This document shows positions 53,803-64,000 of a stretch of 64,000 bases of DNA, piece by piece. The translations under genes were made by a program, and so were the position numbers. Position 1 is the stretch's first letter. The number at the start of each line of letters is the position of its first letter. A model generated the notes under the pieces. It was not told the origin of the DNA. It saw only the letters and a list, made by a program, of their open reading frames with translations, and searched no databases. This DNA is from Prochlorococcus sp. AG-363-B04 (GTDB lineage: Bacteria > Cyanobacteriota > Cyanobacteriia > PCC-6307 > Cyanobiaceae): assembly GCA_003278465.1 (NCBI GenBank), contig QCFC01000004.1, positions 1 to 64,000 of the forward strand, given 5' to 3'.

Positions 53803-54827
53803 ATTGATTTGGTTGGCAGTTTATGAGAGAGACTTACCTCTAATTTTCTAGAAAGAAGCGCTATTGAAATACATATTATCCAATAAACTAGAGCCAACCA
53901 TACATAAACCTCTAGGTATCTTCCAATATACGCTGGATTGGCTAGCAGGCTGCGACTAATCCCTAAAACTTCAACCAAGCCAAGAATAGCCATAAGACTT
54001 GTGTTTTGGAGCAATCCAATAGCCTGATTTGTTAATGCTGGTAAAGAGGTCTTTATAGCTTGCGGAATGAGGATATACAGAAAGGTTTGCCTTGAATTTA
54101 ATCCTAATACTTCAGAAGCTTCCTTTTGAGTTTTGGGAATAGATTGAAATCCTCCTCTGACATCTTCTGCCACATAAGCAGCAGTAAATATTGAAAAAGC
54201 AAATACAGCCCTGGCCACTCGGTTTATTTCTATACCAATAGGTAGAAAAAGTGGAATCATTAATTGTCCAAAAAAAAGAATTGAAATAAGTGGAAATGAT
54301 CTCATTAGATCGATGTATGCTCTGCAAAGATTACGAATTATTTTTAATTCACTAACTCTCCCTATAGCTAAAAGAACACCTATCGGCAACGCAATTATTA
54401 AACTTGATGTGGTTAATACAAGTGTTAATATTAATCCACCCCATTCTCTCGCTGCTACAGGTTGTAATCCTAAACTTCCTGATAGTAAATAAATACCTAA
54501 TGGTGTAACAGCTAACCAGCATACTTTTAAACATGATCCCTGTGAATATTTTTTATGAATATCAGAGAGGCTAACAATTAATAGCAGGATTAATATCGAC
54601 AACCATAATAACGGCCTCCAACTGGAATCTTGAGGATAGCTACCTATTATAAATAATCGTATGTTATTAAAAACAACGTCCCATTTAGCTAGATTAATGG
54701 CCCAATCTAGCAAATAGTTAATAAAATAAGTAAATATCGAGACAATGGTGATAGTAAATACTAAGTCAAGAGGACTTGAAATAATATATTTTTTCAGTCT
54801 ATAAAAATATCTACTTATAATAGTCAT
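53799..54827 (-). CDS. aapM: amino-acid ABC transporter permease
   Basis: [49 protein letters not shown] overlap with the ATPase gene. Confidence 0.88.
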   Translation of the reverse strand: MTIISRYFYRLKKYIISSPLDLVFTITIVSIFTYFINYLLDWAINLAKWDVVFNNIRLFIIGSYPQDSSWRPLLWLSILILLLIVSLSDIHKKYSQGSCLKVCWLAVTPLGIYLLSGSLGLQPVAAREWGGLILTLVLTTSSLIIALPIGVLLAIGRVSELKIIRNLCRAYIDLMRSFPLISILFFGQLMIPLFLPIGIEINRVARAVFAFSIFTAAYVAEDVRGGFQSIPKTQKEASEVLGLNSRQTFLYILIPQAIKTSLPALTNQAIGLLQNTSLMAILGLVEVLGISRSLLANPAYIGRYLEVYVWLALVYWIICISIALLSRKLEVSLSHKLPTKSI

Positions 54828-54920
54828 GTTCTTGCGTAACGCTCTATATTAAATATAACACACTAGTCTATAGACAATGGATATATCAATGCAATTGATG
54901 ATATTTATGATGCACTAAAG

Positions 54921-55817
54921 TTAATGGAAATTTGATCGAACAATTTTCTTATTAATTAATTCCATAATGGAATTAATTATCATATTCAAGAGTATAAAAC
55001 TAGATAACAGAATGACAAATCCTTCAATTGCTCTTCCTGTTTGGGTGATTGAGGTATCACTTACTGCATAAAGATCTGCATAACCCACAGCTATCGCAAG
55101 TGTACTATTCTTTGCAAGATTTAAATATTGGCTTGTTAGTGCAGGTATTATTGCAGGTAGTGCCTGTGGCAAAATTATCCTGTACATTCCAAGGTTATCT
55201 GAAATACCAAGGGTTTTATATGCTTCCCATTGACCTTTTGCTACAGAATTAATCCCACCTCTTATTACTTCTGATATTGATGCTCCTGTGAAAACACTCA
55301 AGCCTACTAATAGTGCTGTAAATTCAATACTAAGATGTAAACCGAGTAAATTAATAAATTTATTAGATATCTGAACTAAACCACCTATTATTGATATAGG
55401 TGTTTCAGACAAATTTAAAAATGCAACAAAATACCAAAACATTAATTGTAAAAGCAAAGGAATCTGTCGTATAAATGCAACATACAGACTTGATAATAAA
55501 CGCAACAAATAATTTTTACTTACTCTCGCAATTCCTATTACTACACCCATAAATGTAGAGAGTAATAGTCCTGAAAAAATTACTTTTAGGCTATTAAACC
55601 ATCCAATTATTAATGCCCAGGCATAACTGTCCGAAGGCTTGTATGGAAGAATATGCTCTGCCAAGGCAAAACCGGCTGGTTGAAGTAACCATTGAAAACC
55701 TATACCTACATTAGTTCTGGAGAGGTTAATGACTAAATTATTTATTAAAATAAAAATAACAATTACTATTGATAGTAAGAAGATCAACTGTATTAAATAC
55801 CCTTTTTGTATTTTCAT
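54921..55817 (-). CDS. aapQ: amino-acid ABC transporter permease
   Basis: EAYKTLGISDNLGMYRIILPQALPAIIPALTSQYLNLAKNSTLAIAVGY. Confidence 0.88.
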   Translation of the reverse strand: MKIQKGYLIQLIFLLSIVIVIFILINNLVINLSRTNVGIGFQWLLQPAGFALAEHILPYKPSDSYAWALIIGWFNSLKVIFSGLLLSTFMGVVIGIARVSKNYLLRLLSSLYVAFIRQIPLLLQLMFWYFVAFLNLSETPISIIGGLVQISNKFINLLGLHLSIEFTALLVGLSVFTGASISEVIRGGINSVAKGQWEAYKTLGISDNLGMYRIILPQALPAIIPALTSQYLNLAKNSTLAIAVGYADLYAVSDTSITQTGRAIEGFVILLSSFILLNMIINSIMELINKKIVRSNFH

Positions 55818-55826
55818 GACTTTACT

Positions 55827-56894
55827 TCATTTTAATGGTGGAGAAATTAATAAGCCTCCTTTTGTATAAGAATTATTTAGGCCTCTTGGAATTGGAACGT
55901 TGCTATCTGGTCCTAGATGTCGATTGTAGATTTCAGAGTAGTTTCCAGTACTACTTATTATTTTCACAACAAAATCATTGCTAAGTCCTAATTTGCTACC
56001 TAATCCTCCATCAATACCTAGAAAACGTCTAAGTGAGGTTAGATTTACGTCTGCTTTTGCCGATGTAAGTTTATTTTGAACATTGTCTTTGTTTATACCT
56101 AACTCCTCGGCATTGAAAAGTGCATATATAACCCATCTCATTGCATCACTTAGTTCTTGATCTCCACCTAATGATGCAGGAGCAAGTGGCTCTTTGCTAA
56201 GTACATCACTAAGAATGTAGTGTTTATTAGGTTTGGTAAATCCAGATCGTGCAGCAGCAAGTTGAGATCTGTCGGATGTCATGGCTGCACATCGTCCTTG
56301 GAGATAACCGGCTACAACTTGATTAAGATCCTGGTATTTAATTGGTGTGTAGTTAATTCTCCTTTCTTGAAAGTAATCATTCAGATTTTGCTCGGTAGTG
56401 GTTCCTGAACCTACACAAATGTTTTTGTTATTAAGATCTTTAATATCCTTAATATTAGATTCTTCTTTGACTAGTAGTCCTTGTCCATCATGAAAAATAA
56501 CAGGTCCAAAAGTAACCCCATTTCCACCTACAGAATCTCTACTTAAGTTAAATGTTGTGTTTCTAGATATAAGATCTACTTCCCCGGTTTTTAAAGCTGT
56601 AAATCTCTCAGGTGCGGTAAGAGGTCTGTATTTTACTTTATTTGAATCACCTAAAAATGCAGCAGCCATTGCCTTGCATATATCTACATCTAATCCCTCA
56701 TATTTGCCACTACTCTGCAAGAAACTAAAACCTGGAATCTTACCGCTGACACCACAAATAAGCTCATCTCTTTGCTTAATCAGATCAAGACGTGATACAG
56801 AATTCGATTCTATACTTGCACAGCTAGTAATAAGTGTTGACAAACCACAAAGGAAAGTAAAGGAAAGTTTCCTCATGTTTAATTTAAATATCAT
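55827..56894 (-). CDS. aapJ: amino-acid ABC transporter substrate-binding protein
   Basis: LICGVSGKIPGFSFLQSSGKYEGLDVDICKAMAAAFLGD; adjacent to permeases. Confidence 0.9.
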   Translation of the reverse strand: MIFKLNMRKLSFTFLCGLSTLITSCASIESNSVSRLDLIKQRDELICGVSGKIPGFSFLQSSGKYEGLDVDICKAMAAAFLGDSNKVKYRPLTAPERFTALKTGEVDLISRNTTFNLSRDSVGGNGVTFGPVIFHDGQGLLVKEESNIKDIKDLNNKNICVGSGTTTEQNLNDYFQERRINYTPIKYQDLNQVVAGYLQGRCAAMTSDRSQLAAARSGFTKPNKHYILSDVLSKEPLAPASLGGDQELSDAMRWVIYALFNAEELGINKDNVQNKLTSAKADVNLTSLRRFLGIDGGLGSKLGLSNDFVVKIISSTGNYSEIYNRHLGPDSNVPIPRGLNNSYTKGGLLISPPLK

Positions 56895-56975
56895 TAATAT
56901 TTTATATTCTAAAACCTACTTTTATGTATGAAATATTGTGATTCTTTATAAAATTATTAGTAAATATGATAATTT

Positions 56976-58550
56976 TTAGTGAGATAGTGATCCTGCTGTG
57001 CCTATCCTCTGGAACAGATCCTGACTTTCTTCGTTAAGACCAACAACTGTAACTTCAGATCCTCGTGTTCTCAACTTTCTGACTACTTGTTGTAATGCAG
57101 TAACACCACTCTGATCCCATATATGTGCATCCTTCATGTCTATTATGATTCTAGATGGATTATCGTGAAATTCAAAACCCTGTAGAAAATATATCTTGCT
57201 GACAAAAAATAACTGACCTTCTATTACATATCTTACTTCACTTGGACCTAGCTGAGTAGATGTAACTTTGATCACTTTAGCTACTTTTCTACTAAAAAGA
57301 ATACCAGCCAATGCTACTCCTGCTAAAACACCAAGTGCTAAATTATGTGGGGTTGTAAGCATCGTTACAAGAAATGTTGTAAGCATTACTGCTGTATCAC
57401 TCCGGGGTATTTTCTTTATATTTTTCAATCCTGAAATATCTGCTGTACTTACTGAAATTGTAATCATTACAGCTACAAGAGCTGCCATAGGAATTCTTTC
57501 AAGCAAAGGTCTACAGACAAGAATCATGACAAGAAGACTTAATCCTGAAAAAAGTGTAGAAAGCCTTGATTTCCCTCCATTTTCGATATTCATAACAGAC
57601 TGGCCAACTAAGGCACATCCGGCCATTCCTCCAAACAGTGAAGAGACAACGTTTGCAATCCCTTGTCCTCTAGCCTCAATATTTTTATTTGAGTCTGTAT
57701 CTGTTTTGTCATCAAGAATATCTTGTGTTAGAAATGTCTCCATCAGACCTACTAACGATATAGCTAACGATGTCGGTAGGATTAGACCAAATGTTTCCAA
57801 ATTGAACGGTATTCTACCGTCCTCAATAGACCCAAATGGATTGAAAAAAGTTGGAAATCCATTCGGTAGAGATCCAAGATCCCTAACAGTTGGGATATCA
57901 AGATTGAGTAATACTGATATAAGTGTAAGTATAATGATGGCTACTAATTGTGAAGGAATTATTTTAGTTATTTTCGGTAGTCCATAAATAATTAATAAGC
58001 CAATTCCTACAAGTATCCATATTATGGGAATCTGCATGGCTGTAGGGAAAGCGTGATTAACAAGCTTTTCAGAGTAATCTTCTCCGTAATGGAGATTAAT
58101 ACCAAGTTGTGGAAATTGTGCCTGTAGTATTAATAATGCCAAGGCATTAACAAAGCCGCTTAATACTGCTTGCGGGACAAAACGCATTTGGTGTGCAAGT
58201 CTTAAATAACCCCATAAGATTTGCAATATCCCTGTTAATAATCCGGCTGCTATTAGATAGGAAAGGCCTAATCCACCCCTAGCATTTCCCATTGCAACAA
58301 GCCCAGTCATTAACAGAGCTGTTGAGCCTGTTGCTGATGTAATCATCCCCATCCGACCACCAACAAAGGCGATTGTTAGAGATAGGCAAAATGCACCATA
58401 TAACCCTACTTTTGGATCAACCCCAGCAATGCCAGAAAAGGCTATAGCTTCTGGAATCATTGCAAATGCAACTACTAATCCAGAGAGGAGATTTTTTTGT
58501 GGGTTACCTATCCACTGATATGTCAGTGATTCTGTTGAATTTTTAGGCAT
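56976..58550 (-). CDS. SulP-family anion transporter with STAS domain
   Basis: [35 protein letters not shown]-terminal [22 protein letters not shown]. Confidence 0.9.
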   Translation of the reverse strand: MPKNSTESLTYQWIGNPQKNLLSGLVVAFAMIPEAIAFSGIAGVDPKVGLYGAFCLSLTIAFVGGRMGMITSATGSTALLMTGLVAMGNARGGLGLSYLIAAGLLTGILQILWGYLRLAHQMRFVPQAVLSGFVNALALLILQAQFPQLGINLHYGEDYSEKLVNHAFPTAMQIPIIWILVGIGLLIIYGLPKITKIIPSQLVAIIILTLISVLLNLDIPTVRDLGSLPNGFPTFFNPFGSIEDGRIPFNLETFGLILPTSLAISLVGLMETFLTQDILDDKTDTDSNKNIEARGQGIANVVSSLFGGMAGCALVGQSVMNIENGGKSRLSTLFSGLSLLVMILVCRPLLERIPMAALVAVMITISVSTADISGLKNIKKIPRSDTAVMLTTFLVTMLTTPHNLALGVLAGVALAGILFSRKVAKVIKVTSTQLGPSEVRYVIEGQLFFVSKIYFLQGFEFHDNPSRIIIDMKDAHIWDQSGVTALQQVVRKLRTRGSEVTVVGLNEESQDLFQRIGTAGSLSH

Positions 58551-58577
58551 AAAATTGAGTTCAACCCAGTTGATACC

Positions 58578-59591
58578 TTAGAGGTTAGGAAGTAATCCTT
58601 TTGGGTCATAGATTTGTTTTAATTCTTGCAGGCTAGGTAGCCATTCATCAAATGCTCCATTAATTTCCTTTTTATGGAATGGTAGGTGTTGATGAAGTTG
58701 TGCCATATGGACATCTGGACAGAATGGTTGTAATTTCTTCCATACCTTTTCTTGCCATTTAAGACTTAGTTCTTTTTGCCTTGAATTACTGGCAGGCCAT
58801 CCTGCAGTTATCCATGGTTTCCAAAGTGAATTACGATGTAAAAATGATGTTGAATCTCTTTTCACCTTAGAAGTATGACCACCAAGTTGCTGAGATGAAA
58901 TATAACAAAATTGATTTGGCCTCTCATTCATTAATCCAGATATCAAATGTACTACATGATTCACATTATTCTCCCATGAGGGACCAAGAATTCCTAGTAC
59001 TTCATTATATATTAATTGTTTATGAGGTGAAGATGATTTCAAAATATTTAAATTATTAAGTTGATCTAATCCATTTACATTAAACGTGGTGATATTATTT
59101 TTATCCTTGACCATATTATTTAATTCCTTGAGTATAGATAAATCATTATTACTATCAATAACACATAATGCTTTGATTGTATTATCCCAGGACCATTGCA
59201 AACTTATATGGTTTGGAAATAATTCAGATTCTCTGATTAAATCCATCAGCTCATTTGGTTTAACTATTGAAGACCAGATTCTTAAATTTCTGATTGGAAA
59301 AGTCCTTAGTTTTACAGAAGTGATTATCGCTAAAAATGGCGAAGCTCCAAGTAATGCCCTCCATTCATTTGTAGGAATACCATTTGTATGTTGATCATTT
59401 CTTTTCAAAACAAATTGAGTACCATTTCCCCATATACCATTGATTTGCTCGATTTGATCTATTGCTAGACCTTGTGATCTACTTAGAGGGCTTATCCCCC
59501 CAGTTAACATATATCCAAAACCAGTGTGATTTGATAAGCCAATGGGAAAGCTTCTACCGTGACCCTTCAAAATCTCTATGAGTTCTCCCAT
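58578..59591 (-). CDS. FAD-binding oxidoreductase (BBE-like); coding potential continues 5' to about 59864 without a canonical start
   Basis: GRSFPIGLSNHTGFGYMLTGGISPLSRSQGLAIDQI; C-terminal YDPKGLLPNL. Confidence 0.8.
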   Translation of the reverse strand: MGELIEILKGHGRSFPIGLSNHTGFGYMLTGGISPLSRSQGLAIDQIEQINGIWGNGTQFVLKRNDQHTNGIPTNEWRALLGASPFLAIITSVKLRTFPIRNLRIWSSIVKPNELMDLIRESELFPNHISLQWSWDNTIKALCVIDSNNDLSILKELNNMVKDKNNITTFNVNGLDQLNNLNILKSSSPHKQLIYNEVLGILGPSWENNVNHVVHLISGLMNERPNQFCYISSQQLGGHTSKVKRDSTSFLHRNSLWKPWITAGWPASNSRQKELSLKWQEKVWKKLQPFCPDVHMAQLHQHLPFHKKEINGAFDEWLPSLQELKQIYDPKGLLPNL

Positions 59592-59941
59592 TGAATTTCC
59601 TGCTCCAATCTCAATTTCATTTGTGGTAATATTAAAATTGGATTCTTTATAATTAATTCTTAGGTCTAATGTAAAGTGTCCATCAGCAGCACATCTACTG
59701 GATGTACCACCACTACAGATAAGAAGTGGCTTTTGACATAATTCAACTTTTTGAAAACGACTAATTAAATTTGGATCAATAGATTTTATGACTCCTGCAA
59801 TACGGGAGTTTTTAGCGAGAGCATTGGGTACTTCAATGCAGTAAGAAATTGCTTTAGTAGATAGCTATTAAAAGACTACCGAAATATAAATATGAAAGAA
59901 AGAGCAATTAGATATAAGGTAACTATAACTAGCAGTCTATC

Positions 59942-61006
59942 TTGAAGAAACTACCAACCATAGCAACTGATTCACGTATTGGAGTACTGATATGTGGGCA
60001 TGGCAGCAGAAATCGCATGGCTGCTGAAGAATTTTTCCAATTGGTTCAATCAATAAAACAGAGACTTTCTGCAACTCCTGTTGAGTATGGATATCTTGAA
60101 TTTGCCAAGCCTATACTTAAGGATGGCCTAGATCACCTTTTAAGGGCTTCAGTACAACGTGTTCTCGCAATTCCTGCGATGTTATTCGCTGCTGGACATG
60201 TTAAGAATGATATTCCGTCTGTTTTAAACAATTACGCATCTCAGAAGAAGTTGGATATTAAGTATGGAAGAGAGCTAGGCATTGATAGTCAGATGTTAGC
60301 TGCAGCGGGAGCTCGTATTCAAGAAGTTTTAGATAGTTCATCATTTGTTCCATTATCACAAACACTTCTAGTTGTTGTTGGTAGAGGATCATCAGATCCA
60401 GATGCTAATTCGAATGTCAACAAAATTACAAGGATGTTGGTCGAAGCATTTGGTTTCGGATGGGGAGAAACAGTATTTTCTGGAGTAACTTTTCCTATGG
60501 TTGAACCGGGTTTGCGTCATGTCGTAAAACTTGGCTTCCAAAGAATTATAGTTTTTCCGTATTTTCTCTTCAGTGGGGTACTTGTTTCTCGTATTAGAAA
60601 TTATACTAATATAGTTGCGAATGATTATCCAGACATTGAATTTCTATCAACAAAATATTTAGGAAATCATCCATTTGTTGTAGATACATTTGTAGATCGT
60701 ATAAATGAACTACTAGTTGGAGAAGTGTCAATGAATTGTTCATTATGTAAATATCGTTCAAATATAATTGGATTTGAAAAAGAGGTTGGTCTTTTTCAGG
60801 AAAGTCATCATCATCATGTAGAGGGACTGACTGAATTATGTAGTCTTTGCGAATCCGAATGTACGGGTGAATGTCAAGAAAATGTCACTAACACTATTGG
60901 AATTGATAATGATCACGTGCACGACCATACCCATTTCCCATATCCCCATTCAGAACATCCACTAGGGCCAAGCACTCTAAAAAATCAATCTAAGCATGAA
61001 ATCTAA
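59942..61006 (+). CDS. cbiX: sirohydrochlorin chelatase (CbiX/SirB-like) with Cys/His-rich tail
   Basis: TTG start; GVLICGHGSRNRMAAEEF; LAIPAMLFAAGHVKNDIP; VVVGRGSSDPDANSN. Confidence 0.9.
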   Translation: MKKLPTIATDSRIGVLICGHGSRNRMAAEEFFQLVQSIKQRLSATPVEYGYLEFAKPILKDGLDHLLRASVQRVLAIPAMLFAAGHVKNDIPSVLNNYASQKKLDIKYGRELGIDSQMLAAAGARIQEVLDSSSFVPLSQTLLVVVGRGSSDPDANSNVNKITRMLVEAFGFGWGETVFSGVTFPMVEPGLRHVVKLGFQRIIVFPYFLFSGVLVSRIRNYTNIVANDYPDIEFLSTKYLGNHPFVVDTFVDRINELLVGEVSMNCSLCKYRSNIIGFEKEVGLFQESHHHHVEGLTELCSLCESECTGECQENVTNTIGIDNDHVHDHTHFPYPHSEHPLGPSTLKNQSKHEI

Positions 61007-61391
61007 AATCATCTAGTGCATAAGGAGGGCTCATGCGTCTCTATCTTGTGTGAGACTCTATGGACTATCTACTATAAGCAAGGCTTATGCATTTGACTCT
61101 ATTTATTTTACCCAGCCAATTTCCACTGATTTAAGGGGGTTTTCCACAGCTAATCAGTTTAATTCGTTTATTAGCCATAAACCTGTGGGTTTTGAAGTGA
61201 GTAGAAAATGATGCTTGACATTCTTGGTTTTTCTTTTCTCAGAAGTTGATCTGATTTCCGAGTCTTCAAAATTCCTTTCTATAACTTGAGTCTATGAGAG
61301 TCTCACGTGGTGTTATGAAATGCCGCCAACCTTTGACTTATTTGATTATCAAGTAGATCCTTGACGAGTTATTCGAGACGAGATGCTCTAA

Positions 61392-61658
61392 ATGTCTTCT
61401 GATCAACTTCAAGGATGCGCGGAACTCAACTCGATATCACATGAGACAAAATCATTAAAACCTTTGGTAAGCCTTGAAGCGGAAATTCCAGAAGCGCTTT
61501 ATATAGGAATGAAGGATTTCATTGGATCTAACCCAAATTGGGATCAATACCAAGTAATGAGTTCTGCACTAGCAAACTTCCTTTTTCAAAACGGTTGCAA
61601 TGATCGTGCAGTTACTGAACGATATTTAAATGACCTTTTCACTCGTTGTGAGGCTTAA
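61392..61658 (+). CDS. DUF2811-like protein
   Basis: VSLEAEIPEALYIGMKDFIGSNPNWDQYQVMSSALANFLFQNGC. Confidence 0.8.
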   Translation: MSSDQLQGCAELNSISHETKSLKPLVSLEAEIPEALYIGMKDFIGSNPNWDQYQVMSSALANFLFQNGCNDRAVTERYLNDLFTRCEA

Positions 61659-63282
61659 GGGATTCAAGACAGGCTCTTCTAGTAATTGCCATCATAGTTA
61701 GCGTTGGGCTTTGCCAACCTGATGAAGGCCAGCATGCTCCATCAACAACTAAAACATTTTTACAACGCCATAGACGATTTAATGGATCAACTACGCTATT
61801 AGATTCTTTAGTTCCCATTGCTGCACCTCCAACTTCATGAATGTAATACCCAGGTGGAGGAGGACCTTCACTAAGGGCGTATGAATTGTGGACTAGTGGT
61901 TCAACAAATGGCATTTTGATTATGTCTTTAAGTGGTAAAACTTTGCCACCTGCAATTTGAACTAATTGGTTTATTGTATTTTGCATATGAGAAACCATTT
62001 TATATTCATTGTCTCCCCATCTGACATCTATATGGGGACAGGGTATTTCCCAATGATTTAATTTTGAAGAAAGTGATACTCTATTTGTTTTCTTGGCTAA
62101 AACCTCACCATGACCAATTAAAAATCCAATAGCACTATCTCCTATTCTTTTTAAGAAATTAGGAATATTTAATCTATCAATACCTCCCCAAAGACCATAA
62201 CCTCTTATGAAATCTGAGGTTAGTGTGCCTTCGAAATGTGATCCAAAAGGAATAAAAAAACTGCCAGCTCCAGATAGTGAATATTTTTTTGTGTTATTAC
62301 TCTTTGAATTATATGGAAGAGTAAAGAACCTGGATGTTGAAACATGATCCATTACATAACAGCCTAATTCTCCGGAGCTATCAATAAAACCATTTGGTGT
62401 ATTTTTTGATTCTGAACTTAGTAATATCCGTAGACTTTGTATAGTAGAAGCACATAAAACTATTATTTTTCCATTAATAAGTTCCTTGGCACCATTTTTT
62501 TTATTTACAGTTATTATACCTTTTGCTTTTTCGATATTCTTGTTCATAACGATCTTCTCTACTATGTGATTACTAAGTATTTCTACATTTCCAGTTTGAA
62601 CAGCCTCTTTCAATGTGCTGCCCAGACTACTATATTTAGGCCATGATTTATTATTTCTTGCATCATGAATATCAAAACCTCTTGAATGGATAAATGGAAA
62701 ATCAAATTCGTTTTTTATTGATTTAGAAAATGAGATCTCACTTGAACTAAATGGTAACGGATCAATAAAATTACCATCAGGCAGATGTTTTAATCTATCT
62801 TTATTACCATGAACCTTAAGCATAGCTTCAATATGGCTATAATGAGGTGATATCTCTTCATAGTTAATAGGCCAATCTGATCCAAATCCATCTATTTTTG
62901 ATGATTTTAATTCATATTCTGAGAGTCTAAGAGTGATACCACCCCAAGTTAAGCTTCTTCCTCCTACTTGGTTACCTTGTGTCCATAAAAATGGTTGATT
63001 AGGGGGATATGTATAAGGATTCTCCCTTTCACTTGAGTATAGTAGTGGATTAGCCTTCCAGTAGCCAGGATGCTGGGCTTGAATTAAATGGTCTTGAGTT
63101 ATAAGGTTTCGAAATCGGTTAACTGTATTAAGAGGTTCTGAACCAATAGCTTGTTTAGGCGTTAATTGTTCTCCCGCTTCAACTATTAATACACGTACCC
63201 CAGCTTTTGCATATGAATACGCAGCAATTCCTCCTGTAGCACCAGAACCAACAACTATCACCTCGTACTCTTTACTAGTCAA
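61639..63282 (-). CDS. GMC-family oxidoreductase
   Basis: VIVVGSGATGGIAAYSYAKAGVRVLIVEAG; GGRSLTWGGITLRLS; HEVGGAAMGTKESNSVVDPLNRLW. Confidence 0.9.
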   Translation of the reverse strand: MTSKEYEVIVVGSGATGGIAAYSYAKAGVRVLIVEAGEQLTPKQAIGSEPLNTVNRFRNLITQDHLIQAQHPGYWKANPLLYSSERENPYTYPPNQPFLWTQGNQVGGRSLTWGGITLRLSEYELKSSKIDGFGSDWPINYEEISPHYSHIEAMLKVHGNKDRLKHLPDGNFIDPLPFSSSEISFSKSIKNEFDFPFIHSRGFDIHDARNNKSWPKYSSLGSTLKEAVQTGNVEILSNHIVEKIVMNKNIEKAKGIITVNKKNGAKELINGKIIVLCASTIQSLRILLSSESKNTPNGFIDSSGELGCYVMDHVSTSRFFTLPYNSKSNNTKKYSLSGAGSFFIPFGSHFEGTLTSDFIRGYGLWGGIDRLNIPNFLKRIGDSAIGFLIGHGEVLAKKTNRVSLSSKLNHWEIPCPHIDVRWGDNEYKMVSHMQNTINQLVQIAGGKVLPLKDIIKMPFVEPLVHNSYALSEGPPPPGYYIHEVGGAAMGTKESNSVVDPLNRLWRCKNVLVVDGACWPSSGWQSPTLTMMAITRRACLESLKPHNE

Positions 63283-63599
63283 GGTTGCAAGAATTACTCA
63301 AACAATATTCTAGTATAAAATCTGTATTTATTGATTGTAAAATCATTAACTACTATAGTTGCATGTTTATGAATAATTTTGTTTACCTTTATTTTAATTC
63401 CTTATTGGAGAAATTAATTATAGGTTTTGATGTATACATCACTTAAGATTTTCCATAAGCAAGTGAAAAATTAAAAAAGCTTGAAAAATAATATAAAATT
63501 CTATATTAATAAAATCATGCTTATATATAAATTATAATTATAATCAATTACTATGATATTCGTATTAAAGGCCTACAGGCTAATCACATAATTATTAAA

Positions 63600-63830
63600 T
63601 TAATCCTTGCAGAGTGTCTCCATAGTTTCTATCACTTCTTGTTGAAATTCCTCAAGGTCTTCAGAATCACTAAAATCTATACCTTCTCCAGCTGCATTTT
63701 GCGTCAGCTCTTGAAAATGAAAGGCTCCTTCCCCATTGGCAAGGAACTCTATTGCTGAGGTTTCGCCGCTTTCGCGGAAAGCATCACACAGGGCGAGAAA
63801 TGCGGCGTCTTCTGTGAACTCCCAATCCAT
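63600..63830 (-). CDS. acidic hypothetical protein
   Basis: 76-aa ORF, strongly acidic. Confidence 0.6.
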   Translation of the reverse strand: MDWEFTEDAAFLALCDAFRESGETSAIEFLANGEGAFHFQELTQNAAGEGIDFSDSEDLEEFQQEVIETMETLCKD

Positions 63831-64000
63831 TGAGGAGGCATGACTAAATGACCTATAACGCCTTGCCCCCTGTATTCGTCAACCATTTAATTCCAAATTG
63901 TGTCAGTAGTTTTTTAGTCCCCTCATTAGAAATTGATTCCTAACCGGTCTAGATCAGCTGCAAGGTAAAGGTTCTGGCTGATTTGACTCAGGCAAGGTTC

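Noticed and set aside
61119-61148. DnaA-box-like motifs as a replication origin
   Set aside because: One exact TTTTCCACA and one near copy only; no AT-rich unwinding element or origin-associated genes nearby.

Overview
The window is AT-rich, gene-dense DNA from a marine picocyanobacterium. It is most consistent with low-light Prochlorococcus, based on a Pcb antenna gene, a CrtL-type lycopene cyclase, many cyanobacterial DUF proteins and very small membrane proteins. Roughly 1-21 kb is an accessory-like stretch. It carries small ORFs, gene relics (a pstS fragment with two Trp->stop changes, and a frameshifted small gene), a TPR-sulfotransferase, two Nif11-like paralogs, gamma-glutamyltranspeptidase, a free-standing IF2-N domain protein and a twin-CX3C microprotein. 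From about 21 kb the content is mostly metabolic or housekeeping: pcb, a GltS-like symporter, HIBADH-like, GST, SDRs, lycopene cyclase, MscS, isochorismatase, Fur, ArsS-like radical SAM, a StpA-like phosphatase next to a GpsA-like protein, an SbcCD-like pair, metY-metA, AlkB, an Aap-type amino-acid ABC transporter, SulP, CbiX and a GMC oxidoreductase. No tRNA, rRNA, CRISPR array, prophage or intact transposon was recognised. The most checkable anomalies are broken or unusually started genes (pstS relic, frameshifts at about 0.95 kb and in alkB, an FAD oxidoreductase without a canonical start), unannotated microproteins, long perfect inverted repeats, and the hookless SbcC-like and StpA/GpsA-like neighbourhoods. 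I found no clear-cut novel multi-gene system. All assignments come from reading motifs by eye; no database search was run.
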